Below, one piece after another: positions 16,050-24,656 of a stretch of 32,418 nt of DNA. Source of the DNA: Acidobacteriota bacterium (GTDB lineage: Bacteria > Acidobacteriota > Terriglobia > Bryobacterales > Bryobacteraceae); contig JAFDVS010000080.1 of NCBI GenBank assembly GCA_018268935.1, positions 1 to 32,418 of the forward strand, written 5' to 3'. The notes beneath the pieces are model-generated. The model was given only the letters and a program-made list of their open reading frames with translations, was not told the origin of the DNA and made no database searches. The translations under genes and the position numbers were made by a program. The number at the start of each line of letters is the position of its first letter. Position 1 is the first letter of the stretch.

Positions 16050-17291
16050 CTAACGCCTGGCGGGCCATGGCGGGCCCTGATCCTTCTTCGCCACCGGCGC
16101 CAGGCCACGGAACAGGAACTTCTGCACGCGCTGGCCGCGATAGGTTTCCGTGGTGTAGATGTTGCCCTTCGAGTCCGTGGCGATGCTGTGTACGGCGTAG
16201 AACTGCCCCGGTTGGCGCCCGCCGTCGCCGAAGGTGGTGAGCGTCTCCATCGACTGCCGGTCCAGCACATGGATCTTCATGTTCGATCCGTCGGCGACAT
16301 AGAGAAACTTCTGCTGCGGGTCGCGCGACAGCGCCACGTCGAACGTGCTACCGTCGCCAAGCGTATTCGGCGCGATCCACTTTTCTTTGACAAAAGTGCC
16401 GTCGGTCTTAAATACCTGGATGCGGTCATTGGTGCGGTCGCAGACGTAGAGCAATCCGTCGTTGGCCAGGATCACGCCATGCACGGGCGGACGGAACTGC
16501 TTGGCCGGCGGCTCGCCGGGCTTGTACGGCGGCAGGGTCGTATCGTCGGGCTTGCTGCCGTAGGCGCCCCAATGACGTTTGTACTTGCCGGTGTCGGCAT
16601 CGAACACAATCACGCGTCGATTGCCGTAGCCGTCGGCCACGTACAGTTCATTGGTCTTCGGATCCACCATGGTCTTCGCCGGCAGGCGGAGATTGGCCGT
16701 GTCATTGCTGCCCTTGCTCATGAACGGCTTCCCGATCTGCATCAGGAATTTCCCGGCCTGCGTAAACTTCAGCACGGAGCTGTCGTGCACGGCGCCGGCG
16801 GCGGCCATCTGGCTTTCGTCGTGCGAGAGCTTAGCTCCCTTCGCGGCGCGGCCGTTGCCGCCGATCCAGACATTGCCCTTGTGATCCACGTCAATGCCGT
16901 GATTGGAAGCAGGCCAGTTGAAGCCTTCGCCAGGTCCGCCCCAGTGCGCGATGAGGTCGCCATTCTGATTGAAGGCGAGCACCGGCGGCGCGGCGGCACA
17001 GCATTCGGCCGCCTTCGGATTCATCGTGGCGTACTGCTCCTTCTCTTCGAGCGAAGCACCGCGATGAATGATCCAGACGTTGTCCTGCGAGTCCACGCCT
17101 ACGCCGATCGTGGCGCCGATGACCCAATGATTGGGGAGCGGCTTCGGCCAGAACGGGTCCACTTCAAAGCGCGGCGCCTGCACGGTGGCGGCCTCCACCT
17201 TTGCCTTCTGGTCAAACCAGACGGAGCCAATGGCAAGCGCGCCAATGACGGCGGCAAATCCTACAACGGATGTCCAGGTACGTTTATTCAC
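16050..17291 (-). CDS. Exported NHL-repeat six-bladed beta-propeller protein
   Basis: The 413-residue product has an N-terminal signal or anchor helix (about 8-25) and then NHL-type blades with the recurring pattern G-I-x-V-D-x-x-G-N-V-W. Examples are VGVDSQDNVWI, HGIDVDHKGNVWIGG, LYVADGYGNRRVIVFD, LYVCDRTNDRIQVF, LYVADGSNMKIHVLD and IATDSKGNIYTTE. Proteins of this type are often annotated as peptidylglycine alpha-amidating-lyase-like propellers, but an enzymatic role is not shown by the sequence; binding is equally likely. The start is GTG (17289-17291) with GAGGG seven bases upstream. It is divergent from the HupE-like gene with only 46 bases between the start codons. Confidence 0.88.
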   Translation of the reverse strand: MNKRTWTSVVGFAAVIGALAIGSVWFDQKAKVEAATVQAPRFEVDPFWPKPLPNHWVIGATIGVGVDSQDNVWIIHRGASLEEKEQYATMNPKAAECCAAAPPVLAFNQNGDLIAHWGGPGEGFNWPASNHGIDVDHKGNVWIGGNGRAAKGAKLSHDESQMAAAGAVHDSSVLKFTQAGKFLMQIGKPFMSKGSNDTANLRLPAKTMVDPKTNELYVADGYGNRRVIVFDADTGKYKRHWGAYGSKPDDTTLPPYKPGEPPAKQFRPPVHGVILANDGLLYVCDRTNDRIQVFKTDGTFVKEKWIAPNTLGDGSTFDVALSRDPQQKFLYVADGSNMKIHVLDRQSMETLTTFGDGGRQPGQFYAVHSIATDSKGNIYTTETYRGQRVQKFLFRGLAPVAKKDQGPPWPARR

Positions 17292-17298
17292 TCGGGGT

Positions 17299-17303
17299 CC
17301 CTC
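17299..17303 (-). promoter_or_regulatory. Ribosome-binding site GAGGG for the GTG start at 17291
   Basis: CCCTC on the plus strand reads GAGGG on the minus strand, seven bases before the GTG that opens the propeller gene. It sits in the 46-bp divergent gap and would overlap any promoter of the HupE-like gene. Confidence 0.6.
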
Positions 17304-17322
17304 TTTCGCGGACGGCGTAGGT

Positions 17323-17328
17323 TATGAT
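17323..17328 (+). promoter_or_regulatory. Candidate -10 element TATGAT for the HupE-like gene
   Basis: TATGAT ends nine bases before the chosen GTG start. If used, transcription would begin at or next to the start codon, giving a leaderless mRNA, consistent with the missing ribosome site. No good -35 is visible. Confidence 0.3.
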
Positions 17329-17337
17329 ACACGATTC

Positions 17338-18645
17338 GTGGCTGCAATTACTCTGGCATTGGCGATGATGGCAAGCGGCGCTTGGGCGCACGATATTCCC
17401 GCCGATGTGCGCGTGCAGGCGATCCTCAAGCCGCAGGGCAAGCAACTGCATCTGCTGGTGCGCATTCCGCTGCGCGCCGTGCGCGATGTTGTGTTCCCCG
17501 AACAGGCCGGCGGGTATCTGGATGTGGCGAAACTCGGGCCGATGCTGCCGGATTTGGCGAAACTGTGGATCGCACAGCCAGTAAAGGTGGAGGAGAACGG
17601 CGCACTGCTCGGCGAGCCGCGCATTGCGGCAACGCAGATTTCGCTGCTCTCCGATCGTTCGTTCGGCTCTTACGAAGAAGCGCTGCGGCACGTGCGCGCG
17701 CCGTTGCTTGCCAACAGCGAGAATGCGGTGTGGAACCAGGTGCTGTTCGATGTATTACTGGAATACCAGATCGCTTCGGAAGCCTCCACATTCTCCATTC
17801 ATCCCGCATTCACCCATCTGGCATCGCAGGTAGTAACGGTGCTGCGATGGATGCCGCCCAGTGGTGAGACGCGAGCGTTCGAGTTCACCGGCGATCCGGG
17901 CATGACGACGCTCGATCCCAGTTGGACCCAGGCTGCGCTGACCTTCGTACAGCATGGATTCTGGCACATCCTGGACGGCACGGACCATCTGCTCTTCCTG
18001 CTCTGCCTGGTGATCCCCTGCCGGCAGTTGCGCCCGTTGGTGGCGGTGGTGACGGCCTTCGCAATGGCGCATTCCATCACCCTGATCGCATCGGCGTTCG
18101 GCTGGGCGCCGTCCGCGCTCTGGTTTCCTCCGCTGGTGGAGATGCTCATCGCGTTGTCGATCGTGTACATGGCCGTGGAGAACATCCTGCGCGCTGGTGG
18201 CGAAGCAGCCCATGGGCGATGGATGGTGGCGTTCTTCTTCGGGCTGATTCACGGCTTCGGCTTTTCGTTTGCGCTGCGCGATACACTGCAGTTCGCCGGC
18301 AATCATCTGCTCACGTCTCTGTTCAGTTTCAACCTCGGCGTGGAACTGGGCCAGTTGTTAGTTGTGGCGCTACTAACGCCCGTGCTGGCTTTCGTCATGC
18401 GGGCGGCGAACGCGGAACGCATCGGCACGATTCTGCTTTCCGCCTTTGTGGCGCACACCGGCTGGCACTGGATGACGGAGCGCTTCGACGTGCTGCGCAA
18501 GTACAGTTGGGAAGCGCCGGCGATGGATGCGGCGGGCATGGCGGTGATGTTGCGCTGGGCCATGGCCGCGGTGGCGCTGGCCGGGTTAGTGCTGCTGATG
18601 GACCGTGTCGTGCTGCCGCGGCTTAGCGCCCGAAGTAGCCGCTGA
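17338..18645 (+). CDS. HupE/UreJ-2-like membrane protein with periplasmic N-terminal domain
   Basis: The 435-residue product starts with a short signal-like segment (MAAITLALAMMASGAWA), then an extracytoplasmic domain of about 185 residues, then a polytopic region from about 205. The membrane part has the HupE/UreJ_2 hallmarks: histidine-rich HGFWHILDGTDHLLF, AHSITLIAS, EMLIALSIVYMAVEN, GLIHGFGFSFAL and FNLGVELGQL. Family members are linked to nickel or cobalt handling beside hydrogenase or urease genes, but neither lies here, so metal transport is a hypothesis. The GTG at 17338 is the only in-frame start inside the short divergent gap and has no clear ribosome site; earlier in-frame starts lie inside the opposing gene. 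The last 23 bases overlap the convergent gene. Confidence 0.82.
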   Translation: MAAITLALAMMASGAWAHDIPADVRVQAILKPQGKQLHLLVRIPLRAVRDVVFPEQAGGYLDVAKLGPMLPDLAKLWIAQPVKVEENGALLGEPRIAATQISLLSDRSFGSYEEALRHVRAPLLANSENAVWNQVLFDVLLEYQIASEASTFSIHPAFTHLASQVVTVLRWMPPSGETRAFEFTGDPGMTTLDPSWTQAALTFVQHGFWHILDGTDHLLFLLCLVIPCRQLRPLVAVVTAFAMAHSITLIASAFGWAPSALWFPPLVEMLIALSIVYMAVENILRAGGEAAHGRWMVAFFFGLIHGFGFSFALRDTLQFAGNHLLTSLFSFNLGVELGQLLVVALLTPVLAFVMRAANAERIGTILLSAFVAHTGWHWMTERFDVLRKYSWEAPAMDAAGMAVMLRWAMAAVALAGLVLLMDRVVLPRLSARSSR

Positions 18646-19810
18646 TCTCCAGCGCGACGTGCGTGGCGCGGTAGGCGTAGATATCGACGGATCCGTTTGT
18701 GCCCGTGGGAACAAGGAATCCGCTGCTCACCGTCTGGCCTTGGAACGCATTGATGATGGATGCATTCGGTTGCGCCTGGCCGGTGGGCCATACAGTGAGG
18801 AAGGGCATCGAATTGCCGTTCGGGATGACCGTTGCATTGAGCGAATAAGCCTTGGCGTCCGCCGCGATGCCGCTGCAGCGATTCGACGCCGCAACAGGAA
18901 TCGTGCGCTTTGTTGTATCGCCGTAGATCGGCCCGCCATAGGGACTGGTGAACGAGGAATCGTTGGAATTGGCGATGCGGCATTGCGTCACAGGGTAATA
19001 GAACAGCCCCGTCCCGTTATCGGCAGCGAAGTAGCCGTTGATATCGACAATCACATCGGTGGCTTCGAAGGCGTAGAGGTTGATGGCGCCACCCGGACCC
19101 GCGGGCAGGATGACGCTGTTGGCGAGAATGCGCCCATTCGGAGAGTTGATGGAAGACACATTCGGTTGTGAGGAGCCGGCCGGCCACGCCGTCAGGAACG
19201 GCAACGCTCCTGGAGGCGCCACGGTGATCGTGACGGAGTACGCTGCCGCTCCCGCCGGAATCTGGCAATCCGTGCTTTGCGGAAAGTTGAACGTGCGCGT
19301 TTGCTTGGCGGCCAGCGAAGGCGGCCCGAATTGGCCTGCCTGCGGACGATACGCCGCACGCGTTTCAATCACCCGGCACGGAGTGAGCGGATAGAACACC
19401 AGGTTGGAGAGAGACGTGTCGTCGGTGAAGTAGCCGGAGATGTCGATGATAATGTCCGTGCTGTGCGAGGAGTACATGCTGAGCCCGCCACCCGTGCCGG
19501 CCCGCACAATCGCCGAGTTGGCCACAATCAGGCCATCAGGCGAACGCACCGTCCAGTAATCGGGTCGCGCTTCGCCTGCCGGATAGACGGTAACGAAATC
19601 GACGTTGCCTTTCGGCGCCAGCGTGACGTTCAGCACGAACGCTTTCGCCGCCGCCGGGACCGTGCAGATACTGGAATTCTGCGGAACGAACGTACGCGTC
19701 TCACCGGCATTGAAAAATGGCGGGCCAAAAGTGCCGGTGCGTCCTTCGTAGTTGTAATCGGCGCGCGTTTCCACCAACCGGCACGGCGTCATGCTCACGA
19801 AGCGCAGTGG
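18623..19810 (-). repeat. Trimodular C-terminal tail, copy 1 (three tandem modules)
   Basis: Three repeats with periods of 135 and 132 residues plus a shorter last unit (118), residues 289-683. Modules 1 and 2 keep PCR-x-x-ETR and FGPP; module 3 keeps QCR and the GYF ending but has lost the TR motif. The same order and losses are seen in copy 2 at 30166-31335. Confidence 0.85.
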
Positions 19811-20674
19811 TGTGCCGTTGGCCGCGCCGATGCCTGCCTGCGTCACCGTCAGCGTTTGTCCAGCGATAGTGATAGTGACGCTCCGTTGCGAAGCGGATGG
19901 ATTGGCGGCGGCGGTGATGTTGATGGTCGTCGACCCCGTGCCGCTGGCGGGCGACAACGTGATCCAGTTGCTGGCGTAAGCGGAGGTCCATTGGCAGTTG
20001 TCGCCGGTGGGGTTATTGAGATTCACCGGCGCACCACCACCGCCGACAGGAAGAGAGAGCATGGATTGAGACAGAGCGAAGGTACAGGGCACGGGCGCGT
20101 CGTTGTAAGTGACCACCAATTCGCGCACCATCACTCCGGAGGCGGAGTTGAACAACCGCTCCGATTGTCCTCCGGAAGTCAGGGTCGTGATGGCGCCGCC
20201 AATGGCGATGGTTCCATTGACGGAATTCAGATACGCGATGCCTGCCGCGTTGAGATTGACCTCGACGATAGTGCCGTTTGCGGAATTCGAAACGGTGACC
20301 GAACCCAGTTGCGTTCCCGAACCAAGATCGCTGAACGCGGCAGTGCCTCCCGTGAGCGTGGTCAGTGTATTCAGCGGCGTAGAAACATCGAAGAGCGTAT
20401 ATGTTTCGGTCGGATCAGGGCTGGAGAAGCCGCTGGCCGGGTTGAAGGCGCGCAATTTGGCGGCCGTGATCTTACCCGCCAGCCCGGTGAGATTGAACGT
20501 AAAGAAATTGCGTAGCTCACCAGGAGGATTGCCGGTGTAGTACCCAATGGCGTGGTTCGTGGAACTGGTGAAAGTGCCGTTGTTGTGATAAAAGCCGAAG
20601 CTCGCCGCGGGGACGGTAGTGGTGGCGGCTTGCCCCAACGAGCCGAGAAAGAGAAGCACAACGGCGAGTTTCAT
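18623..20674 (-). CDS. Secreted BACON-domain protein with trimodular C-terminal tail
   Basis: The 683-residue product has a Sec signal peptide (about 1-16, ending GQA). An N-terminal beta-rich domain (about 20-190) has no family I can name. A BACON domain follows (about 196-280; NWITLSPASGTGSTTINI, then RSVTITIAGQTLTVTQAG). The C-terminus is three tandem modules anchored by cysteines C298, C433 and C565, each following P-C-R-x-x-(E)TR ... FGPP ... P-x-x-A-x-A-(Y/F) ... WPAG ... AN ... DI(S/N)GYF. The protein stops right after the last GYFGR. The same tail and BACON order occur in the large CAP protein at 27049-31335. BACON domains often bind carbohydrate or mucin; here surface attachment is inference. 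GGAAG five bases upstream supports the ATG. The 3' end overlaps the convergent HupE-like gene. Confidence 0.87.
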   Translation of the reverse strand: MKLAVVLLFLGSLGQAATTTVPAASFGFYHNNGTFTSSTNHAIGYYTGNPPGELRNFFTFNLTGLAGKITAAKLRAFNPASGFSSPDPTETYTLFDVSTPLNTLTTLTGGTAAFSDLGSGTQLGSVTVSNSANGTIVEVNLNAAGIAYLNSVNGTIAIGGAITTLTSGGQSERLFNSASGVMVRELVVTYNDAPVPCTFALSQSMLSLPVGGGGAPVNLNNPTGDNCQWTSAYASNWITLSPASGTGSTTINITAAANPSASQRSVTITIAGQTLTVTQAGIGAANGTPLRFVSMTPCRLVETRADYNYEGRTGTFGPPFFNAGETRTFVPQNSSICTVPAAAKAFVLNVTLAPKGNVDFVTVYPAGEARPDYWTVRSPDGLIVANSAIVRAGTGGGLSMYSSHSTDIIIDISGYFTDDTSLSNLVFYPLTPCRVIETRAAYRPQAGQFGPPSLAAKQTRTFNFPQSTDCQIPAGAAAYSVTITVAPPGALPFLTAWPAGSSQPNVSSINSPNGRILANSVILPAGPGGAINLYAFEATDVIVDINGYFAADNGTGLFYYPVTQCRIANSNDSSFTSPYGGPIYGDTTKRTIPVAASNRCSGIAADAKAYSLNATVIPNGNSMPFLTVWPTGQAQPNASIINAFQGQTVSSGFLVPTGTNGSVDIYAYRATHVALEISGYFGR

Positions 20675-20765
20675 AGGTCTTCCACTTTGGATATGCGGAA
20701 AACCGTGCGCGCGTTCTATCAGGAGGTGAAAAGAAAGTTCAATCCGTTCGACCCTCTACGGTGAA

Positions 20766-20780
20766 TGGCGAGATTCGCCA
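20766..20780. other. Small inverted repeat in the gap after the DUF1501 operon
   Basis: TGGCGA (20766-20771) and TCGCCA (20775-20780) are exact complements around GAT, in the 180-bp gap between the DUF1501 stop and the start of the next minus-strand gene. It may be part of a terminator, but the stem is short and no T-run follows. Nothing else convincing is seen in 20675-20854. Confidence 0.3.
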
Positions 20781-20854
20781 CAAGCTTCGATCCTAGTGCT
20801 TCCACGTCCGGGTTGGCGATCCGTTCGAGGCGTGCTCCTCGGCGCAATCCTCTC

Positions 20855-22156
20855 TTACCCCAGCAGTTCTTTAATCGGCTCTCCGGTCTTGTCCTCGAGC
20901 GAGTTCGCAATCTTGATGGGGCGTCCGATCGGGCTCATGATTTCCTTTGTGTAATCGATGCCCATCGCCTTATACACCGTGGCGTACAGGTCCCCCATGC
21001 TGACCACGCGGCTGGTGACGTTGTAGCCCTTCTCGTCGCTCGATCCCAGCACCTGGCCCATCTTGATGCCGCCGCCGGAAAGCGCCAGTGACCAGCAGTT
21101 CGGCCAGTGGTCGCGCCCAAGGTTCGGGTTGATCGCCGGAGTGCGTCCGAATTCGCCCATCGCGATGACCAGCGTCGTCTTCAACAACCCCCGCTGGTCC
21201 AGATCCTCAATCAGCGCCGTCAGCGTGCGGTCCAGCGTCGGGCAGAGGCGATCCTTATGCCCCTTGTCATTGTCGCTGTGCGTGTCCCACGAAGTGCCGT
21301 GATACCCGGCAGCGGTGACAAAGCGGCTGCCCGCTTCCACCAGCCGGCGGGCCAGCAGCGCCGATTGGCCGATGGAATCCTTGCCGTAGCGCTCCTTCAC
21401 CTTCTCCGATTCCTTGCCCAGATCGAACGCTTCGCGCACGGTGGGCGTAAGCAGCATTTTGTAGGCTTGCGCGGTGAAGGCGTCGAGGTTCGCGTGCTCC
21501 GCTGTCTCGTTCATCTGGCGGTAACGGCGATCGACGATCTTCAGAAACGCCGAGCGGCTGTCCACCGACGCCTGCGAGACAGACTTCGGCAGGCTCAGAT
21601 CCGTGACCTCGAAATCCGGCTTGCTCGGGTCCGGGATGCACATCGGATCGTAATCGCCGCCGAGGAACGAAGAACGGAAATAGTCCTCGTATTGACGGCC
21701 GCGATCCCACTTCGGCACCAGCACGTGCGCGGGCACGGCGTTGCGCGGCCCGAGCTCCTTGGTGATCATCGAGCCCACGCTGGGAAACTGCATCGCCGGA
21801 TTGATCTCGTGCCCCGTGATGACGTAATGCGTGGCCTGCGGATGGTCGTTGCCGCGCGTGTGCATCGAGCGCACCAGCGCGTACTTGTCCATCTGCTTCG
21901 CCATCTTCGGCAACAACTCGGAGATCTGAATCCCCGGCACGTTGGTGGAAATCGGCTTGAAGTTGGAGTTCGATTTCGGATCCCAGGTGTCGATATGGCT
22001 AGGGCCGCCTTCCAGCCAGAAGAGGATGACCGAATTCGCCGTTGCCCCGTTCGGCATCTTGGCTTCGGCCGCGGCGAGATACTCCTTCAGCGAGAGGCCG
22101 AGAAAGCCGAGCGATCCGGCACTGATGAAATTACGGCGGGAAATGGGGTGTTGCAT
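20855..22156 (-). CDS. DUF1501 protein with Tat signal
   Basis: The 433-residue product is a DUF1501 protein of the alkaline-phosphatase/sulfatase-like superfamily. It opens with a twin-arginine signal (SRRNFISAGSLGFLGLSL), so it is exported folded, perhaps with a cofactor. Family motifs include FWLEGGPSHIDTWDPK, RSMHTRGNDHPQATHY, HGTSWDTHSDN, MGEFGRTP and GRDHWPNCWS; the histidines and aspartates in these segments are candidate metal ligands. The function of DUF1501 is not established. The start at 22156 is set by AAGGAGAGG seven bases upstream, which lies at the stop of the preceding gene; the frame stays open 30 codons further but without sense. DUF1501 and DUF1549/DUF1553 genes are regular partners in Planctomycetes and Acidobacteriota. 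Confidence 0.92.
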   Translation of the reverse strand: MQHPISRRNFISAGSLGFLGLSLKEYLAAAEAKMPNGATANSVILFWLEGGPSHIDTWDPKSNSNFKPISTNVPGIQISELLPKMAKQMDKYALVRSMHTRGNDHPQATHYVITGHEINPAMQFPSVGSMITKELGPRNAVPAHVLVPKWDRGRQYEDYFRSSFLGGDYDPMCIPDPSKPDFEVTDLSLPKSVSQASVDSRSAFLKIVDRRYRQMNETAEHANLDAFTAQAYKMLLTPTVREAFDLGKESEKVKERYGKDSIGQSALLARRLVEAGSRFVTAAGYHGTSWDTHSDNDKGHKDRLCPTLDRTLTALIEDLDQRGLLKTTLVIAMGEFGRTPAINPNLGRDHWPNCWSLALSGGGIKMGQVLGSSDEKGYNVTSRVVSMGDLYATVYKAMGIDYTKEIMSPIGRPIKIANSLEDKTGEPIKELLG

Positions 22157-22163
22157 CGAGCCT

Positions 22164-22168
22164 CTCCT
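22164..22168 (-). promoter_or_regulatory. Ribosome-binding site AGGAG deciding the DUF1501 start
   Basis: CTCCT on the plus strand reads AGGAG on the minus strand, seven bases before the ATG at 22156. It lies immediately next to the upstream gene's TAG, suggesting coupled translation. Confidence 0.75.
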
Positions 22169-22169
22169 T

Positions 22170-24656
22170 CTAATGATTCTCCGCGAATTCGCGCGAACTG
22201 AGTAATGCCCAGACCAACTCGCGCAGGGCGGCTTCGCGGTCGCCACGCTGGGCGACCAACTGTTTCAGGTCAGTCAGTTCTTCCCTGGTGGGGAAGCGGC
22301 TGAAGGATGCGAGGTAGAACTCCTCGATGACTTTATCGTCGGTGGCGCCAGCGGCCAGCATTTTGGCGAGGCGGCCATCCTTCGACCCAAGGCGTTCGGT
22401 GTAGGTATCGCCCGCGAGCATGTGGAGGGCTTGAGAAAGATTGGGTTGGCGGCTGCGTTCGGGGATGGCGCCGCGATTCGGCCGCCCATACAGCTCCAGG
22501 AACCGCGAGAAGAACATATCGGGGTCCTTCAATTCAATCGCCCGCGTTCCCACCGGAGTCATACCGCCGGCATTGCCTTCATTCACGGCAGTGGCGAAGC
22601 GCTCCGGCACGCCACTCGCGGCAACTACGGCATCAAGCAGCACTTCCGCATCCAGGGCGCGTGGCAACGAATGCGAGTAGTTCACCACATCCTCTTTATT
22701 CGTCGCGTTCGGACGATGCGAAAGCTGGTAGGTGCGTGAAAGAACGATGGTCCGCATCAGGTGGCGCAGGTCGTAACGGTGATCGGCGAAATCCTTACCC
22801 AGTGCGGTCAGCAGTTCCGGATGCGTGGGCGGATTGGTAGACCGGAAATCATCCACCGGATCGACAATCCCACGCGCGAAGAAGTAACCCCAGATGCGAT
22901 TCACCGTAGCTTCCGCGAAGTAAGGATGCGCGGTCATCCACTCCGCCAGTTCCTTGCGCGGATTGGCATCGGGCGCCGAGCGCGACGGCTTACCATCGAG
23001 GAACGCCGGCTTCACTACTGCCTTCGTACGCGGATGCAGCAGTTCCACCTTGCCATCCACGTCCTTGGAACTGTAGTCCATATTCGTGGGGTGATCGAAG
23101 ACCACTGGGCCCGCTTTGAACAACCGTCCGAAGAACGCAGCCATGCCCCAAAACTGATCCTGGCTCCAGTTTTCGTAGGGGTGATTGTGGCACTGGGCGC
23201 AATCGAGCCGGCGCCCAAAAAAGACGCGTACCTCTTCCGCCATCACATCGGCGGGTGGCCCGATCTGGTTATAGGGAATGAAGTGCCGCGATGCCGCGCC
23301 ATAGCCCTGCGCCGAGAGCCGCTCGCGAGCGACATCATCGTACGGCCGGTTGGTTTCGATGTTGTTGCGAATCCATTCCCAATACTTTTGGCTGAACTTG
23401 GGCGTGAGGCCATTGGCGAAAATCGCCACGCGGTACAGATCGGAAAAACGGAACGTCCAGTATTCGACGAACTCCGGTGAGCCGATGAGCGCGTCCACCA
23501 CCTTCTCGCGCTTCTTCGGATCCTTGCTGGCAATGAATTCGCGAGCGCGGGCCACGGGTGGCAGCGTGCCGGTGAGGTCCAGGCAGACGCGGCGCAGGAA
23601 TTCGCTGTCGCTCGAAAGCTCCGATGGCAGCAGGTGAAACGCCTTCAGCTTGCGCAGAATGTGATCGTCGATGAAATTGAACCGGGCGATAGGCGGATAG
23701 TTGGGGATGGGCGGACCAACGACACCCACTGACGTGCTGGCGAGTTGCCCCGCGGCACGAATCAGGATCGCCGTTTCCCCACGGCGCACCCCGGTGACCA
23801 CGCCTTCCGCATTCACCGATGCCGTGTCGCTGCTGTTCGAGGCATAGATCACCTTGTGGGTGAAATCCTCGGTATGGCCATCGCGAAAACGAGCCGTAAC
23901 CAGGATGCGATGCTTGCCCTCCACCGGCAGCGCCACCATCCGCGGGTACACTTCCAAGGCAACCAGCGCCGGGCCCGTGCCCGTTTCGCCGAAAGGCGCC
24001 CCGGCGCGAATCCACGCCACGATGGTGCGAAAATCCTCTGAATCCACTGCGAAGCGCTTGCCGCCGCCGTGCGGCGCGGTCATGGAAGCCTTCGCCAGCA
24101 GCATGCTCTTTTCCGGCTGTTCGAGATTGATGCGCGGAATACGCTCGCCCTTCACCTCGTTCGTCAGAACCTGATAGGTGCCGCCCTTGGTGATCCACTC
24201 GTAATCGTCTTTCGGAAACAGCGCGTTTGCGGAGAGTTTGAAGCCCCCTCGCCCTTTCACTCCGCCGTGGCAGGCCGCGGAATTGCAGCCGTGCTTCGTA
24301 AGCACCTCGACAACATCGCGAGTAAAAGAGAGATCTCGCGAAATGGTAGTCCCGGCGATCTGAATGTTCGCCACGGCTTTCGTTCCCTGAAAGGAAGCAG
24401 TCAGCGCCAGTTTGCCATCGGCTACGGCGCTGATCCGCGCGCCTTGCACAGTGGCAAGCGCGGGTTGCGATGCCACCCAGGCCGCTTCGCTGGTCACATC
24501 GCGTTCGGCGCCGTCTGAAAACGTGGCGATGGCCAGAAACTGCTGCGATGCCTTCGCGCCTTTCAGTTGGGCCTGTTCCGGATACACGCGCAAAGAAACG
24601 GGGCGCTGGGCGCTGAGCGCCACAGTAGTCAAGCAAGCGAGCAGAACAAATCTCAT
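22170..24656 (-). CDS. DUF1549/DUF1553 protein with Ig-like domains and haem-type cysteine motifs
   Basis: The 828-residue exported protein (signal about 1-16) has a Big_2-like Ig domain (about 20-100), a cytochrome-like segment with C124-NSAA-C129-H130, a second Ig-like domain (about 230-312), DUF1549 (about 325-540) with a canonical C486-AQ-C489-H490, and DUF1553 (about 590-815). The CxxCH site could bind haem c covalently. The CX4CH version is common in this family, but its haem binding is unproven. Planctomycete relatives are annotated as cytochrome-c-domain proteins of unknown role. The gene overlaps the upstream PPC-type gene by four bases (ATGA) and is followed after 13 bases by DUF1501, so these three form one operon. 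It probably acts outside the cytoplasmic membrane with the DUF1501 partner. Confidence 0.92.
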   Translation of the reverse strand: MRFVLLACLTTVALSAQRPVSLRVYPEQAQLKGAKASQQFLAIATFSDGAERDVTSEAAWVASQPALATVQGARISAVADGKLALTASFQGTKAVANIQIAGTTISRDLSFTRDVVEVLTKHGCNSAACHGGVKGRGGFKLSANALFPKDDYEWITKGGTYQVLTNEVKGERIPRINLEQPEKSMLLAKASMTAPHGGGKRFAVDSEDFRTIVAWIRAGAPFGETGTGPALVALEVYPRMVALPVEGKHRILVTARFRDGHTEDFTHKVIYASNSSDTASVNAEGVVTGVRRGETAILIRAAGQLASTSVGVVGPPIPNYPPIARFNFIDDHILRKLKAFHLLPSELSSDSEFLRRVCLDLTGTLPPVARAREFIASKDPKKREKVVDALIGSPEFVEYWTFRFSDLYRVAIFANGLTPKFSQKYWEWIRNNIETNRPYDDVARERLSAQGYGAASRHFIPYNQIGPPADVMAEEVRVFFGRRLDCAQCHNHPYENWSQDQFWGMAAFFGRLFKAGPVVFDHPTNMDYSSKDVDGKVELLHPRTKAVVKPAFLDGKPSRSAPDANPRKELAEWMTAHPYFAEATVNRIWGYFFARGIVDPVDDFRSTNPPTHPELLTALGKDFADHRYDLRHLMRTIVLSRTYQLSHRPNATNKEDVVNYSHSLPRALDAEVLLDAVVAASGVPERFATAVNEGNAGGMTPVGTRAIELKDPDMFFSRFLELYGRPNRGAIPERSRQPNLSQALHMLAGDTYTERLGSKDGRLAKMLAAGATDDKVIEEFYLASFSRFPTREELTDLKQLVAQRGDREAALRELVWALLSSREFAENH

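Noticed and set aside
20721..20729. AGGAGGTGA, a perfect Shine-Dalgarno match on the plus strand
   Set aside because: No start codon follows at a workable distance and no plausible plus-strand gene lies in the gap; likely chance.
20719..20910. 63-codon minus-strand frame over the end of the DUF1501 gene
   Set aside because: It overlaps the DUF1501 3' end in another frame, has no ribosome site and no recognisable sequence.
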